Shown here one piece after another: positions 30,848 through 42,374 of a stretch of 64,000 bases of DNA; position 1 is the first letter of the stretch, and each line of letters begins with the position of its first letter. The position numbers and the translations under genes are program-made. The notes beneath the pieces are model-generated. The model saw only the letters and a program-made list of their open reading frames with translations. It was not told the DNA's origin and did not search any database. The DNA lies in NCBI GenBank assembly GCA_032716605.1, contig CM064512.1, forward strand, positions 30,991,827 to 31,055,826, read 5' to 3'. Source of the DNA: Paralithodes platypus (taxonomy: Eukaryota > Arthropoda > Malacostraca > Decapoda > Lithodidae).

Positions 30848-32386
30848 TGACATACGGAGCCCTGTATGTTAATTTAAGAGTTAGAATTAGAGTTGAAGGA
30901 GTGTCAAACTACCCAAGCGGCGAAGCAGACTAGCGAGCGAACCAGCGAGTGGGAAACCAGCTCGCCCGCATACCAGCAAACAAGCCTTCACACCTGTGTG
31001 CATCATAGGGGACCCTGCAAACTACTTTGATGACCCGACGCTATGACGTATGATCGACGCCAGGAGGTCCACGGAGGTTGCATAGCAGGTCCACGCACCT
31101 GCTATGCAACTCGAGGAGCTGTGATTGGAGCGGGCACTACTCCCCGCCTCCTGATTCGTTCCTACACAATCATTGTTCAGTATATAAGACCCGAGTTGTG
31201 GGCATTCAAATCAGTCTCATTTGGAGTTGGGGAAGGTGAACTTGCAGCTGGAGGAAGACGGGGTGAAGTATTATAATGGGATTGTGACTGTCAGTCAGAT
31301 AATATAAGTGTGTGTTAAGTGTGTTCGGTGTAAACACTTACGTTATGTTGGTTAGTGAGATATGTGATTGGGAATTAACGTTAACGCTACTATTTATGTA
31401 CTTAACTATTTGATTGGGAATTAACGTTAACGCTACTATTTATGTACTTAACTATTTGATTGGGAATTAACGTTAACGCTATTATTATGTACTTAACTAT
31501 TTTAGTTGACTAACTTGTGGACTAAAGCAACTCTTTAAGTAATTGGGTTATGATGAAAGTAATACTATTGTTTTATATTAATACTTACGAGTTCTTTAAT
31601 TTTCTTTTAATTAAGCTTACATTGCTTAACGGTGCTTAGTACGGTGATGCTATTGTATCATATTAGTAATATCGCCTTGGACTAACATGGCTGTGTTAAT
31701 ATTACTTCTAGTGATTTCCTAAGCTGAAGAAAATTCTTTTAGCTTCAAAATATTATTTTTGCTTTTCATATTATTTGAGTGAGACCTGAATCGAATCTAT
31801 GAAGCGATCCTGTAACTTAATTTACTCATAATCAAACCTCAATGTTACGTGGTTAAGAAATACATTTAACTAATTATTAAATATATATCTAACTTTTTAT
31901 GTGACTTTGATATTAATCCTGATGATAATAATATAATACTGTTAACGTAAGACAAGAACCAAGAATAATTACATTAAATATAAATAAAAGGACATATAAG
32001 AAAACTATCTATTCATTTCAAAAAGGGTAAGAGACAGAAATATTCTTACTTTAATATTTATCTTTCAAGACTTTTTATAGAATTAATAGTCCTTCTTTAG
32101 ATATACTTCTTCGGTTCATAACCATAGCCTACTAAGCTTCGGTTAAATAATAATTCTTTATAAATACTACATGACTTTAATTAGTTTCAGTATTTTTCAT
32201 AATTAAAGAGTATCAGTCAATAAAGGATACTAAGTCCTAAGATCCAAAAGGAAAGGAAGCAACAACAGGACATAATGTTATTAGATTTTACTTTTGTTTT
32301 GCCTTCAGCTGACTGATACCTTAATATATATCTCTGTGCTATCTAGATTCATCAAGTTAACCACTTGAGGATCAAGATACGTAACA
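30848..32386 (+). repeat. 3' LTR
   Basis: It starts TGACATACGG and ends ACGTAACA. It matches the 5' LTR almost throughout but has an uninterrupted TTAA where the 5' copy carries MITE M1. It also has a small tandem expansion (GGTCCACG...GGTCCACGCACC) near 31070-31100. Confidence 0.93.
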
Positions 32387-32401
32387 ATATATATATAGGC
32401 C

Positions 32402-32433
<32 letters not shown>

Positions 32434-32464
32434 CTGTGTTGATCTATGTGGAGTCGACGTATGT

Positions 32465-34933
32465 GTGGGGAGGAGGTTGTGGATAGCCAACACCTTCTTC
32501 CGACACAGAATGATACACAGGTACACGTGGCAACGGGTGTGGACGATGAAGGATAAGACAGTGTTGGAACGAAAGTCATTGATTGATTATGTATGTGTGG
32601 ATGAACGAATGAAGACATCTGTGATGGATGCTAGGGTGTATAGAGGTATTGGAGGGGGTCTGTCTGATCATTATGTAGTAGTAGCTAAGGTTAGGATACA
32701 AAAGAAGTGGGTGAGAAGAGCTGGAGAGAGGCGAGAGGAAGGTGGAATGGTGAGGAGGGTGGAGAGGTTACAGGAGGAGGAAATCAGGGAAGAGTACAGG
32801 AGAGCAGTAGAAAGACTAGTAGGTGGGTTCGACCTGGAAGTTATGGAGGAAGTGGAGGAGATGAGCAAGGTGTTACAGGAAGAGATCTGTGCAGCATGTG
32901 AGGAGGTGTATGGAGTGAGGAGAAGAGGGAGGGGAGTGAAAGGTACAGCGTGGTGGACAGAAGAGGTAAAAATAGCTGTGGAAGAAAAGAAGTAAGCATA
33001 TAGAGAGTGGTTGGGTAGTAGAGGGAATGAAGATTTCGAGAGACAGAAACGAGCGAAGTACGTGGAGAGAAAGAGGGTGGTGAAGAGAGTAGTGAAAGAA
33101 AGTAAGAGAAGAGTAGATGAGGAATTTGGAAGAAATCGGAGTGTAAAATGGAGGGAAAGTAAGAAACTGCTCTGGAAAGAAGTCAAGAAAGTTAGGGTAG
33201 GTAGCAAGGGAAACAGTAAGGGTGTGAAAGATAAGAATGGGAGAACGCTAGCCGAGAAGCAAGAGAGAGTCGAAAGGTGGAGGGAGTACTTCAATGAGTT
33301 GCTAAATGTAAGGAATGAAGAGCCAGCAAACATAGTTGGATATGGTATGGGAGGGAGAAGAAGAGAAGTAGTGGAGGAGGAGGTGGGGATCAGGAGGTCA
33401 GAAGTGTGGGAAGCCATGAAAAGAGTGAATTTGGGGAAAGCACCAGGAACAGATGGAGTGTGTGGGGAAATGTTGAGGTATGGTAGTGAGATAGTGATCG
33501 AATGGGTATGGAAAATGTGCAAACTAGCATGGGAGAAGGGGAGTGCACCCGATGACTGGAAGACTGGCATAATAGTCCCCCTATATAAGGGCAAAGGGGA
33601 AAGAGGAGTGTGTGGTAACCACCGAGGAATATGTCTTCTAAGCGTGGTAGGGAAGGTATACAGTAGGGTAGTGATTGAGAGAGTGAGAGTGAGAACGGAG
33701 AAATGGATAGGCGATGAGCAGGGAGGTTTTAGGAAGGGAAGAGGATGTGTAGATCAGATTTTTACCCTGAATTGTGTTGTTGAGATATATCTGGAGAAGA
33801 AACAAAAGGTGTATGTTGCCTTTATGGACTTGGAGAAGGCCTATGACAGAGTGGATAGAGAAGGTTTGTGGAAAGTACTTAGAATATACGGAGTAGATGG
33901 CAAGTTGCTGAAAGCAGTGAAGAGCATGTATGAGGGTGCAAAGGCGGCAATACATGTGGAGAGTGAGCAGAGCGAGTTCTTTGACCTGATTGTTGGTTTG
34001 AAACAGGGGTGTGTGATGTCCCCGTGGTTGTTTACTGTATATATGGATGGAGTCATGAAAGAAATACTATCAAGAGCAGTGGATGTTGGTGTATCGCTGA
34101 AAAGGGAGGGACATGAGTGGAAGCTACCTATACTGCTGTTTGCGGATGATACAGTTCTGATGAGTGATAATGAATGGGAGTTGCAGGGTCTGGTATATGA
34201 GTTTGGAACAGTGTGCGAAAAACGAAATTTGAAGGTAAATGCGGGGAAGAGCAAGGTTATGGTCTTCGAAAGGGGTTAAGTCACAGAGTGTGAGGTGAAG
34301 CTGAACGGTCAGGCTATGGAGATCGTCAACTCTCTTAAGTATCTGCGCAGTGTGCTTGGTAAAGATGGGACTATGGATGAAGAAGTGTGGGAGAGGGTAC
34401 AACAGGGGAAGAGGGTTGTAGGAACGCTGAAAGCAGTAACAAGAAATAGGGTGGTCAGTATGGAAGTGAAGAAGTCCTTGCATGCCAGTGTGGTAATCCC
34501 GACACTGACTTACGGAAGCGAAGCATGGACTTTGGTTGAGAGACTCAGACCAAGAGTGAGAGCAGTGGAAATGGATTATGTAAGAAGTGCGTACAGAGTT
34601 ACATGGAGGGATAGACAGACTAATGAAGAAGTAAGAAGGAGGTGTGGTGTGGAGGTAGATGTGCTGGAAAGTGTGAAAAGGAACTACTTGAGATGGTTCG
34701 GCCATATGGAACGTATGGAAAGCGAGAGAATGACTAAGAGGGTGTATGAGAGCGAGGTGGAGGGACAGAGAGGGAGAGTTAGACCGAAGGAGAGGTGGAA
34801 GGATGGAGTGAGGAAGTATATGAACGAAGGCAGTGCTGGTTGGGGGGAGGGGCGTCGACTGACTGGGGACAGAGGTGCATGGGGGCGGTTCATTCGTGGC
34901 CACCCCTTCGGGGATCACAGCATCAGGCAATAG
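32465..34933 (+). pseudogene. RTE-like LINE: endonuclease end plus RT
   Basis: One reading frame runs the full length but has two nonsense codons, TAA at 32993-32995 and TAA at 34277-34279. The first block ends an APE endonuclease (SLIDYVCVDERM, GGGLSDHYVVVAKVR). RT follows: GKAPGTDGVCGEMLRYG, DDWKTGIIVPLYKGKG, GGFRKGRGCVDQI, FMDLEKAYDRVDREGLW, GLKQGCVMSPWLFTVYMDG and LLFADDTVLMSD, with catalytic residues intact. The C-terminal block has TLTYGSEAWTL, a conserved LRWFGHMERM and RPKERWKDGVRKYM. The element is 5'-truncated within the endonuclease. It ends 34933 followed by a GATA/CTAT microsatellite. The clade is inferred from the RT and tail motifs. Confidence 0.85.
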
Positions 34934-34980
34934 ATAGATCTATCTATCTATCTGTATATCTATCCGTCTATCTATCTATA
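34930..34980. repeat. (CTAT)n tail of LINE
   Basis: TAGATAGATCTATCTATCTATC and variants follow the LINE stop. RTE-like elements often end in short tandem repeats. Confidence 0.85.
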
Positions 34981-34984
34981 TGTA

Positions 34985-35205
34985 GTACCAATAATAATTT
35001 AGACATTCAACAAGAGCTTGACTACAAATACGAATACAAACAGTGCACACATATACAGTATATTTTTTACAATAAGGTAAAAGACACAATAAATACAAGG
35101 AGTACAATATATATTGGATCAAAACACCAGAAACACAATGATACACAAACACACAATTATACACAATATAAAGATACAATATGTCAACCAGCAGGTGTTC
35201 TATAT
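34985..35205. repeat. 220-bp repeat downstream of LINE, copy 1
   Basis: ATAATTTAGACATTCAACAA, GACACAATAAATACAAGGAG and CAGCAGGTGTTCT match 63510-63745 in the same orientation. Both copies follow an RTE-like 3' end and a GATA-type run. Confidence 0.85.
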
Positions 35206-35239
35206 CTCCATAACCTTGATAGAGACATATCCCTGCTTA

Positions 35240-35838
35240 GTGACCCTTGGGATGACAGTAGCTGTGGTTGGCTTCGGTTAACAGATAACAAGGTGGAACA
35301 GATAAGAAGGTGGGTGGTGGTGGTGGTCAACATGGAGTGACCCTTGGTATGACAGTAGCTGTGGTTGGCTGGGTTAACAAATAACAAGGTGGGTGGTGGT
35401 GGTGGTGGTGGTGGTCAACATGGAGTGACCCTTGGGATGACAGTAGCTGTGGTTGGCTGGGTTAACAGATAACAAGGTGGGTGGTGGTGGTCAACATGGA
35501 GTGACCCTTGGGATGACAGCAGCTGTGGTTGGCTGGGTTAACAGATAACAAGGTGGGTGGTGGTGGTGGTGGTGGTCAACATGGAGTGACCCTTGGGATG
35601 ACAGTAGCTGTGGTTGGCTGGGTTAACAGATAGCAAGGTGGGTGGTGGTGGTCAACATGGAGTGACCCTTGGGATGACAGTAGCTGTCGTTGGCTTGGGT
35701 TAACAGATAGCAAGGTGGGTGGTGGTGGTGGTGGTGGTGGTGGTGGTGGTCAACATGGAGTGACCCTTGGGATGACAGTAGCTGTCGTTGGCTTGGGTTA
35801 ACAGATAACAAGGTGGGTGGTGGTGGTGGTGGTGTTAA
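35240..35838. repeat. Minisatellite with variable (GGT)n, 7 copies
   Basis: Units start GTGACCCTTGGGATGACAG at 35240, 35337, 35425, 35501, 35586, 35662 and 35760. Each ends in a (GGT)n run of different length followed by CAACATGGA. Unit length is 75-98 bp, varying mainly through the GGT run. Confidence 0.95.
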
Positions 35839-35839
35839 T

Positions 35840-36815
35840 ATATTATCAGTCAGCGTTAAACGCAAACATATATTTAAAATATATATGTTAGTAATTAGGA
35901 ACAATGAATAATAATTCTTGTAAATAACACTGTAGCGCTATATGACATTAATTATATAATTTTAATATGATGGCACCTTTCGTCTTTTTGTTCTGAACAG
36001 TAATGGACGCTTTTATCCAGTTAGGGGAGGACATTTAGAGGTCAGAAGGTTAAATGAAGTTAACTAATTACTGCCGAGTCAACTAGAAAACAGGAACATG
36101 TCGGTGCTTATCGTGGGGTGTATTAACTATTAATGGTGTCAAATTAAAGTATGTAGGATCCATCACGTAATAAACTGATACACTGGTAGCAGCCCTGTCC
36201 AAAATGGTAGCAAACCAGTCCAAAATCACGAGGTACCGGTATACAACACATCATTAATATAAATCCGGGAACACACATCACAGATCCAACACTCAATACA
36301 AATCCTGGGGTCGTCAACTTTTCAATTTTCTCTTGGTTTTTCGCTTTTCATAGATACCTTGTCGTTGGCATTTTAGCGTGTGTTGGAGGAATATTTGTTT
36401 TGTGCAAATAATACTAGCGCTACACTGACCAATATGCCAGAGTATATTAGTAAATATTGTCATTAGCAATACTGATACAAAATTTGAATAAGTACATACA
36501 TTATGTGTCAATGAAATGCTGTTCATTACAAAGCACATTTCCTAATATTGTTTTTGTTTATAAGTGTTTGGCAAACGTTGAAACACTATTCGAATTGTTA
36601 GCAAAACTATGTATGTACATTTATTCTGAAATTAATTTTCGCTACAACGTTTGAAATGGAGCACACACCTTTTTCAGTGTACAATATAACACATTGCAAT
36701 TAAACTACCAGTAGATTGTTTACAAAACACTTGTTGCTATGATACTTTTTTTTTTTTTTTATTTGTTATTATTAAACAATAAATAAATATAAGCAGTCTG
36801 ATATATAACGTTATG
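35840..36815. other. Unassigned AT-rich DNA
   Basis: No gene or repeat family is recognised. Confidence 0.4.
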
Positions 36816-36824
36816 CACCACTTC

Positions 36825-36961
36825 GTGGTGCAATGCATGAGTGTGTTGATTTTCGGTGTGAGCATCCTAAGTTCGAATCCCCGGACTGCCACATGTGTTT
36901 ATTAATTTCATTAATCGAGTTTAGGAGTAAAGTTGGTTGGTGGAGAGAACATAATAAAACA
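36825..36961 (+). repeat. SINE family C
   Basis: A tRNA-like head starts GTGGTGCAATGCATGAG, has B-box AAGTTCGAATCCCC and closes TGCCAC. The body TTTCATTAATCGAGTTTAGG and AGTTGGTTGGTGGAGAG ends ATAATAAAA. The body recurs at 12381 and the head at 48407. Confidence 0.65.
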
Positions 36962-36964
36962 TCA

Positions 36965-38605
36965 AATAGTGATATATCGTACTGTATAATGATTAAGTAA
37001 TGTAATGATAATCGTAAATTAGTCGGGATTCAAATTATAAATATATCTATAAAAATGTTCTGAATAATCGTATTTCTGACTGACAATTGTATACCATATG
37101 AGAGAAAATACCTGGCCTGAAATATAATTACTGGTGAAATTAATATTTTGCAGAAAAATATATTAAAAATAGGAGCTTGACTGGTGGTTCATGACATGGA
37201 AATATAATAAAACAGTAAAAAAAGTAGAGGTAGAAGAGGAAAAAATCTATACTGGACAACAAAAATGGAGCAAATAAAGTGATGATGAAGAGAGTGGCCG
37301 TGATAGCCATTCATTTGGGGGAAGGTCGGACTCCCACGGTGGGTTTCCTCAGGCAAATGTATAGCAGCGATGTTATTCTGCAAACAGTTTGGAATATATG
37401 CTTTCACTAAGTTTTACCATCCAGTGATAATACACCTGGAATTATGTATACCGATTCAACATTAAGTTTAAATAAATGACACTGAAACCCATCTCGCTTG
37501 ACGAGTTTTCTCAAATTATAAATGTTGGGAGGAACCACCCAAGTCCATTACCGGGGCTTGAAGGATCTGCCAAGGATCCTGCCGAAACATTAGCCTGAAT
37601 TCTTGATGTTGGTGCTGGGAGTGGGTGGCTATATATCAGGGCAGTGGTGGGCCAAGGGCTCTCTGGCGAGGTCAGGGAGTAAGAGCTGGGGTTTCTTTCT
37701 GAATTATTGGAGCTATATTCTGACGCTATGTGATATGGCTTCAGGTTGCTTTGAAGTTAACTACTCTCTAGATGGGAAGTGTAAAAGCCACATCACCGTG
37801 AAAATATGATCAAGATCAAGTGACTTATATTATATCTCCTGGAATCCAAACTCATACATACTGATGAAAACCATAAACTATTAAAACATTGTGTATGTGT
37901 GCATTTTGTTACAATTCAGTGTTTATTCGTACAGTGTCCCCTTGTTGAGAGTTTATATAACCCCATATACTAGGCCGAGGCAACAAACAATATCGTGGCC
38001 TTCACACCACTGTTATGGATCTATAAAACCAACACAAGTTAATGTATCCATGAACCTCATGTTCTCTCCACATGCTTGTACAAACTACAGTGCTTCGCCC
38101 AACCAGTTAACAAAGACTTGCACTTTGGTCTTAGTCCAAAAGACCTATAGGCCATGGGGTTCCGACACTTCATGCACTCGAGAGCTAGTGTGAGAAGCTC
38201 TAGCTACTCCGTAAGTCACACAATAGCAAATTAGTCTCAGCCACTTGTAATATATAACCTGAAACACACACACACAAATAGATGCATACATAATATATAC
38301 AATATATACACATGTACCCATGCCAATCTGTATCTCTCTTTATTTATCCATCCTCTAAATTATTAGCTCATCGACACCTTCGTTAGTTCCCACATGTCAG
38401 TATAATTTCCTGCCTACCTTTTCCACGTACTTAGTTCATTTTTACCGAGTCTCAAATGTAGTCAGTTTTGTGTCACTACTTTTCTCTCTGTTGGGATCCG
38501 CCGGGCACTTCTGCATATTACCATTAATGTGTAAAGACGCCAGATAAAAATATAAGCGAACCTTTGATATATATACATATATGGTTTTACCAGACACAGA
38601 TATAC
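36965..38605. other. Unassigned DNA
   Basis: Only short ORFs without recognisable homology are present, with a CA run at 38262-38276. Confidence 0.4.
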
Positions 38606-38607
38606 AG

Positions 38608-38712
38608 TTGGGGGGAGGGGCGTCGACTGACTGGGGACAGAGGTGCATGGGGGCGGTTCGTTCGTGGCCATCCCTTCGGGGATCACGGCGTCAGGCAATA
38701 GATAGATAGATA
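38608..38712 (+). mobile_element. RTE-like LINE 3' end, extreme 5' truncation
   Basis: The segment TTGGGGGGAGGGGCGTCG through GGCAATAGATAGATAGA is nearly identical to the last 95 bp of the LINE at 32465-34933, including the stop and GATA tail. It is a severely 5'-truncated insertion. Confidence 0.9.
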
Positions 38713-38793
38713 TACAGTAGATGCCATTTCAAGTATTATAGGTTTTGATGAGTGTGCAGACAGGCACCATTATACAACAAATTTTACATATAC

Positions 38794-40193
38794 TATCGTG
38801 TAAATACGATAGTGTACGACACTTTTTGTGTTACCGTACGTCTCTGTGACGTCACGGTCGTTCCCGCTGCACGGCGTATGACGAGTAGATCGTATATTAT
38901 AAGATTGTAAGTAAGTTAAGATTATAAAAGGCCTAATATGCTAAAAGCAATATTGACATGGCCTTATGTAGTATACTGTATATGAATTTATCGTATATAT
39001 ATAAATATAATTTATCGTATTGAGCAACATAGAATTGGTACGATAATTTGGGCCCTGGCGTATGCCACGGCAGCAAGGCGGAGAACTGGAAACAGCAGAG
39101 CTTTCACGACCACCAACCAGTTAACATCTAATTTCCGTCTTCAGTTGATCGAGCTTTTGTGCCTCTAATCACAATAAACTGACATCAATACATATATCTA
39201 CACCATCACGACGCTCTCATCGACGCCATGACTGACTGACAGATAAGCATAGTATTCATGTCCATTCCCATATAATCATTTGATTCTTTCGTTCACTTGA
39301 CTCGAGCCTCAGGGCCGAAGTCTCGCTTCCCCATTGTCCACCATATTGGGTAAATGAGGACCCTGGAGGACAAGGGGCGAATGCGCCAATACCTTACTTT
39401 CGAGTTATGAGTGTTTAAAGTCTGGAATAGGTGGCATACATAGAATATTACATAATAGCATGTTATTATATACCATTAGAATCCTCTGGAAGAGACAAAT
39501 TGATAGAAAATAAAAGAAAATAAAAAAAACGCACAATAGATTTTTTTTTTTTTCCAGACTATAGTAATTATTGTTCAATCTGCTTGAAATTTAATCCTGT
39601 ATTAGATGTCCATGAAACTAAGATACTGTTAAATTTTCAGCAAAAAAAACGCGCAAACGCGCGTGTCATTGGCCGGGAGGCGGGCCTTTAACCCGGGGAA
39701 TGCTAGCCGGCCACCCATTGGCTTGAGCGCGCGGGAACATTCGCCCCTCCACCTCCTACAATCCATACCTCCTCCGCCGCTACACAAGGTCGAAACAAGG
39801 GATTTAGAACCTAGGGTACTGAGCCCGCATGGGTGGGAATTGCAAAACGCTCTTCACACGCTCTTCACCACGTGATTTTCAGTGCTTCCATCTATCGGGA
39901 ACCAGTCCTAACTCAATTTTGCTCATGGTGGCACATTCGCCCCTTGTCCTCCAGGGTCCTCAAATGTTCTCCTTTGTCTCGTTGCCACGTGGAACTATTG
40001 GTGAGTTAATTCCTGGATAATATTAACCCTTATAACCTTACTCTATATATATTTTATTATGTGAGACCTTTGGATATAAATTAGCTTGTTTCAGATTTAA
40101 TTCAATTTAGATATGGAGTAATTTAATTTAGATTGATTTTGTTTGAATTATTATACCTTAGAAATATTTAACTACCATAGATAGTATACCACA
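38794..40193 (+). repeat. BEL 5' LTR (with MITE insertion)
   Basis: It is 1400 bp long against 740 bp for the 3' LTR. A 606-bp MITE at 39356-39961 and an extra 47 bp near 38905-38955 explain the difference. It starts TATCGTGTAAATACGATAG. Confidence 0.88.
39356..39961. mobile_element. MITE with perfect 28-bp inverted termini
   Basis: Both ends carry an identical inverted 28-mer starting GAGGACCCTGGAGGACAAGG. AAAT flanks both sides (39352-39355 and 39962-39965). The 3' LTR has an uninterrupted AAAAG at the same point (about 46431). The interior is non-coding with CGCGCG-rich and GGCCGG segments. The superfamily is not identified. Confidence 0.88.
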
Positions 40194-40194
40194 T

Positions 40195-40212
40195 TGGTCC
40201 CCAGACCCAGGA
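40195..40212 (+). promoter_or_regulatory. BEL primer-binding site candidate
   Basis: TGGTCCCCAGACCCAGG starts 1 nt after the LTR. The tRNA species is not determined. Confidence 0.6.
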
Positions 40213-40237
40213 ATTAGCTACCAGTAAGGGATTTGTT

Positions 40238-41200
40238 ATGGCATTGAGCAAGGGGACATGCAACAGGATGCAGGAACAACTCTATGATAATCTGGTAGGG
40301 CTAGCCAAGCGATGGTTAGAGCCGGAATGCAGGGTCGCATTGTTTCACCTGCCAAAGTCCTGCATCCCACCCATCATCTTCCCCCAATAATGTTCTTTTT
40401 CATTTCAGACTTCCTGTGACTCATGACCTGACCTAACATTTTGTCTTGTTGAATATGACCCTTTAGTGTAGGTATTGCTATTTTGTGTGCTATCTTTTCT
40501 CCATAACATAGAACTCTGCCAGTCGGTGTCTCTTAACTATGCTACTATTTTGCCCTTGTAATTATAACATTTTAGGTAAATAGCCTATAGGTTTACATAC
40601 AAAATAAGTAAACAGGAAGAGACACCGTCTAGTGGGGTGCTGAGCAAAGCCCCTAAAAGTCAGAGGGTGGGACTTCGGGGAGTATTAAATAGGTTAATTA
40701 TTGATGTCAACGCTTTCATCACTACTGCTGACCTCGAGGAATTAGAGGCTAGGTTAGACAATGTCCAGGCTACTCACGGTCGTATTATTGCTCTAAGTGA
40801 GGTGATTATGGCAGGCATGACAGAGGAGGAAGAATAGCTACAGAGTGTGATAATCGCACCCTCTATGATGAACCTGTCTTTAAAGCGAAGCACTTATTAC
40901 AGCGCGCTGTCGCAAACAAGAAGGGAGGCGAGAACGAGGCCCATAGAAGGGTTGACCCGAAACACACTGTGCACCTCCCAAAGCTCAATCTTCCTACATT
41001 TGGGGGCAAATTGACTGAGTGGTTAGCTTTTTGGGATGTATTTCGGTCTACAGTACATGAATCCTCTTTGGATAATGTCCGTAAGTTTCACTATCTGAAA
41101 GGACTAATGGAAGGAGAGGCCTTACATTTGATAGAGGGTTTGCGGTAGTAGGTGATAGCTATCTTGAGGCAGTACAACTATTACAGTCCACATACGGGGA
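40238..41200 (+). pseudogene. BEL gag N-terminal region, broken
   Basis: An ATG at 40238 gives MALSKGTCNRMQEQLYDNLV before a stop. A second block (40637-40837) is helical: LRGVLNRLIIDVNAFITTAD and LEELEARLDNVQATHGRIIA. After a stop comes the conserved BEL gag segment VHLPKLNLPTFGGKLTEW, FWDVFRSTVHESSLD and FHYLKGLMEGEALHLI. Frame is lost several times, so it is a pseudogene. Confidence 0.75.
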
Positions 41201-41210
41201 TCATGAGTAG

Positions 41211-42365
41211 TTGAAGATGGCCCATGTCGTTGCCTTGTTAAAGCTCGCAGAACCACAGTATAAGGTTGAGGAGTTAGCAAAATTTAGGGCAGATATGGAG
41301 TGCCATACTCGATCGCTAGATACCCTAGGGCTCACCACACAGGAAATGATAGTCATTATCTTACATCAGAAGCTTCCTATGGCAATACTTGACAAGGTTA
41401 GATCGTTTGATCTGGGGGAGTTCAAAACTCAGTTCAGTAAAGAGATTAGTAATCTACAGTTGAACAATGGGAGAATGTATGTGTCGGGAGGGAATGGGAA
41501 TGTGGAGATGAGGGGAACTGTAAGCATAACGGTGGGTACTAAAGAAAAGAAAGAGGGTACATATAAGAAACCTGCTCAGATTCTATGTAAGCTATGCAAT
41601 AATAACACACATACATGGAGTTTCTGTGTAAAATACCCAACAAATGAGACACAGGCAAAAAGATTGAAGCAATGTGTAGGTTGTCTAAGTAAGGAATATG
41701 ATAAGCAGGGACAATGTACTGCTACATACTTAAGGTCCTGTCGCCACTGTAAAGGACATCACTTTGACAAGTTGTGTCCTACAGCAGACAAAGTCAAAGA
41801 CGTCAAACCAGAGGGTACTACAACTTTGACACTAGGTAGCACGAAAGTCACCACTATATTGCCCACAATACTGATTCCCATGGAAGGTAATGACAGTAAC
41901 AAGGTTAGCCGGGTACTTCTTGATCAAGGGTCTCAACGATCCTCTATAAAAAGGTCCGTATTAATGGGACTTAAGCACCGAATCGTAGGGGCTGAGACTC
42001 TTCGATTGCAGGGCATCACAGGGGTTACTGACAAACAAGTGTACGAGATAGCGGAAATTTCATATTTCTACCGTAAAAACAGGTACTTTATGACATGTAT
42101 CGTAGTAGATACCCTACCAGAATATGTATCTGTAGGTGTGAAGAAGGTGGAACACGCATTACGTAGCAAAGGGGTTAACTTGTCAGATCCCATGGGAGAT
42201 CAGAATGAGGTGCATGTTCTATTTGGTGTGGATCATTATTATGATGTAGTATACCCTGGATTTAAAAAGATGTGTGGTGTAATTTTAATCCCCACTAAAT
42301 TTGGCTATTGCATGAGCGGAAAGGTGCATACTACACAGTCAAATATCCTGGTCGAAACGGTCTAG
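41211..42365 (+). pseudogene. BEL gag C-terminus, zinc knuckles and protease
   Basis: The 384-codon block begins mid-gag. Cys-rich knuckles follow (CKLCNNNTHTWSFC and CRHCKGHHFDKLC), and then a DUF1758-type aspartic protease with VLLDQGSQRSSI. The DQG active site is the form commonly seen in this clade. The protease tail is VHVLFGVDHYYDVV-like. The frame ends at 42365 with a stop before the RT region. Confidence 0.82.
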
Positions 42366-42374
42366 ATATTAAGA

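Larger units (their letters stand above)
24489..32386 (+). mobile_element. Gmr1-like Ty3/gypsy-class LTR retrotransposon
   Basis: Two LTRs (24489-26499 and 30848-32386) begin TGACATACGG and end ACGTAACA. They bracket a primer-binding site, gag, protease, integrase, a partial RT and a polypurine tract. Integrase precedes RT, and the gag contains a SCAN-like segment. Both are features of the Gmr1-like gypsy lineage. RNase H is not found. Internal frameshifts make this copy non-autonomous. The LTRs differ at only scattered sites, so insertion was fairly recent. Confidence 0.85.

Noticed and set aside
32671..33594. 307-codon minus-strand open frame
   Set aside because: It is the antisense of the RTE-like LINE coding strand. 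Its Ser/Leu/Pro-rich composition mirrors AG-rich sense codons.
37603..37809. 68-codon frame as a host gene
   Set aside because: No recognisable domain, no splice context and an isolated position. Chance cannot be excluded.
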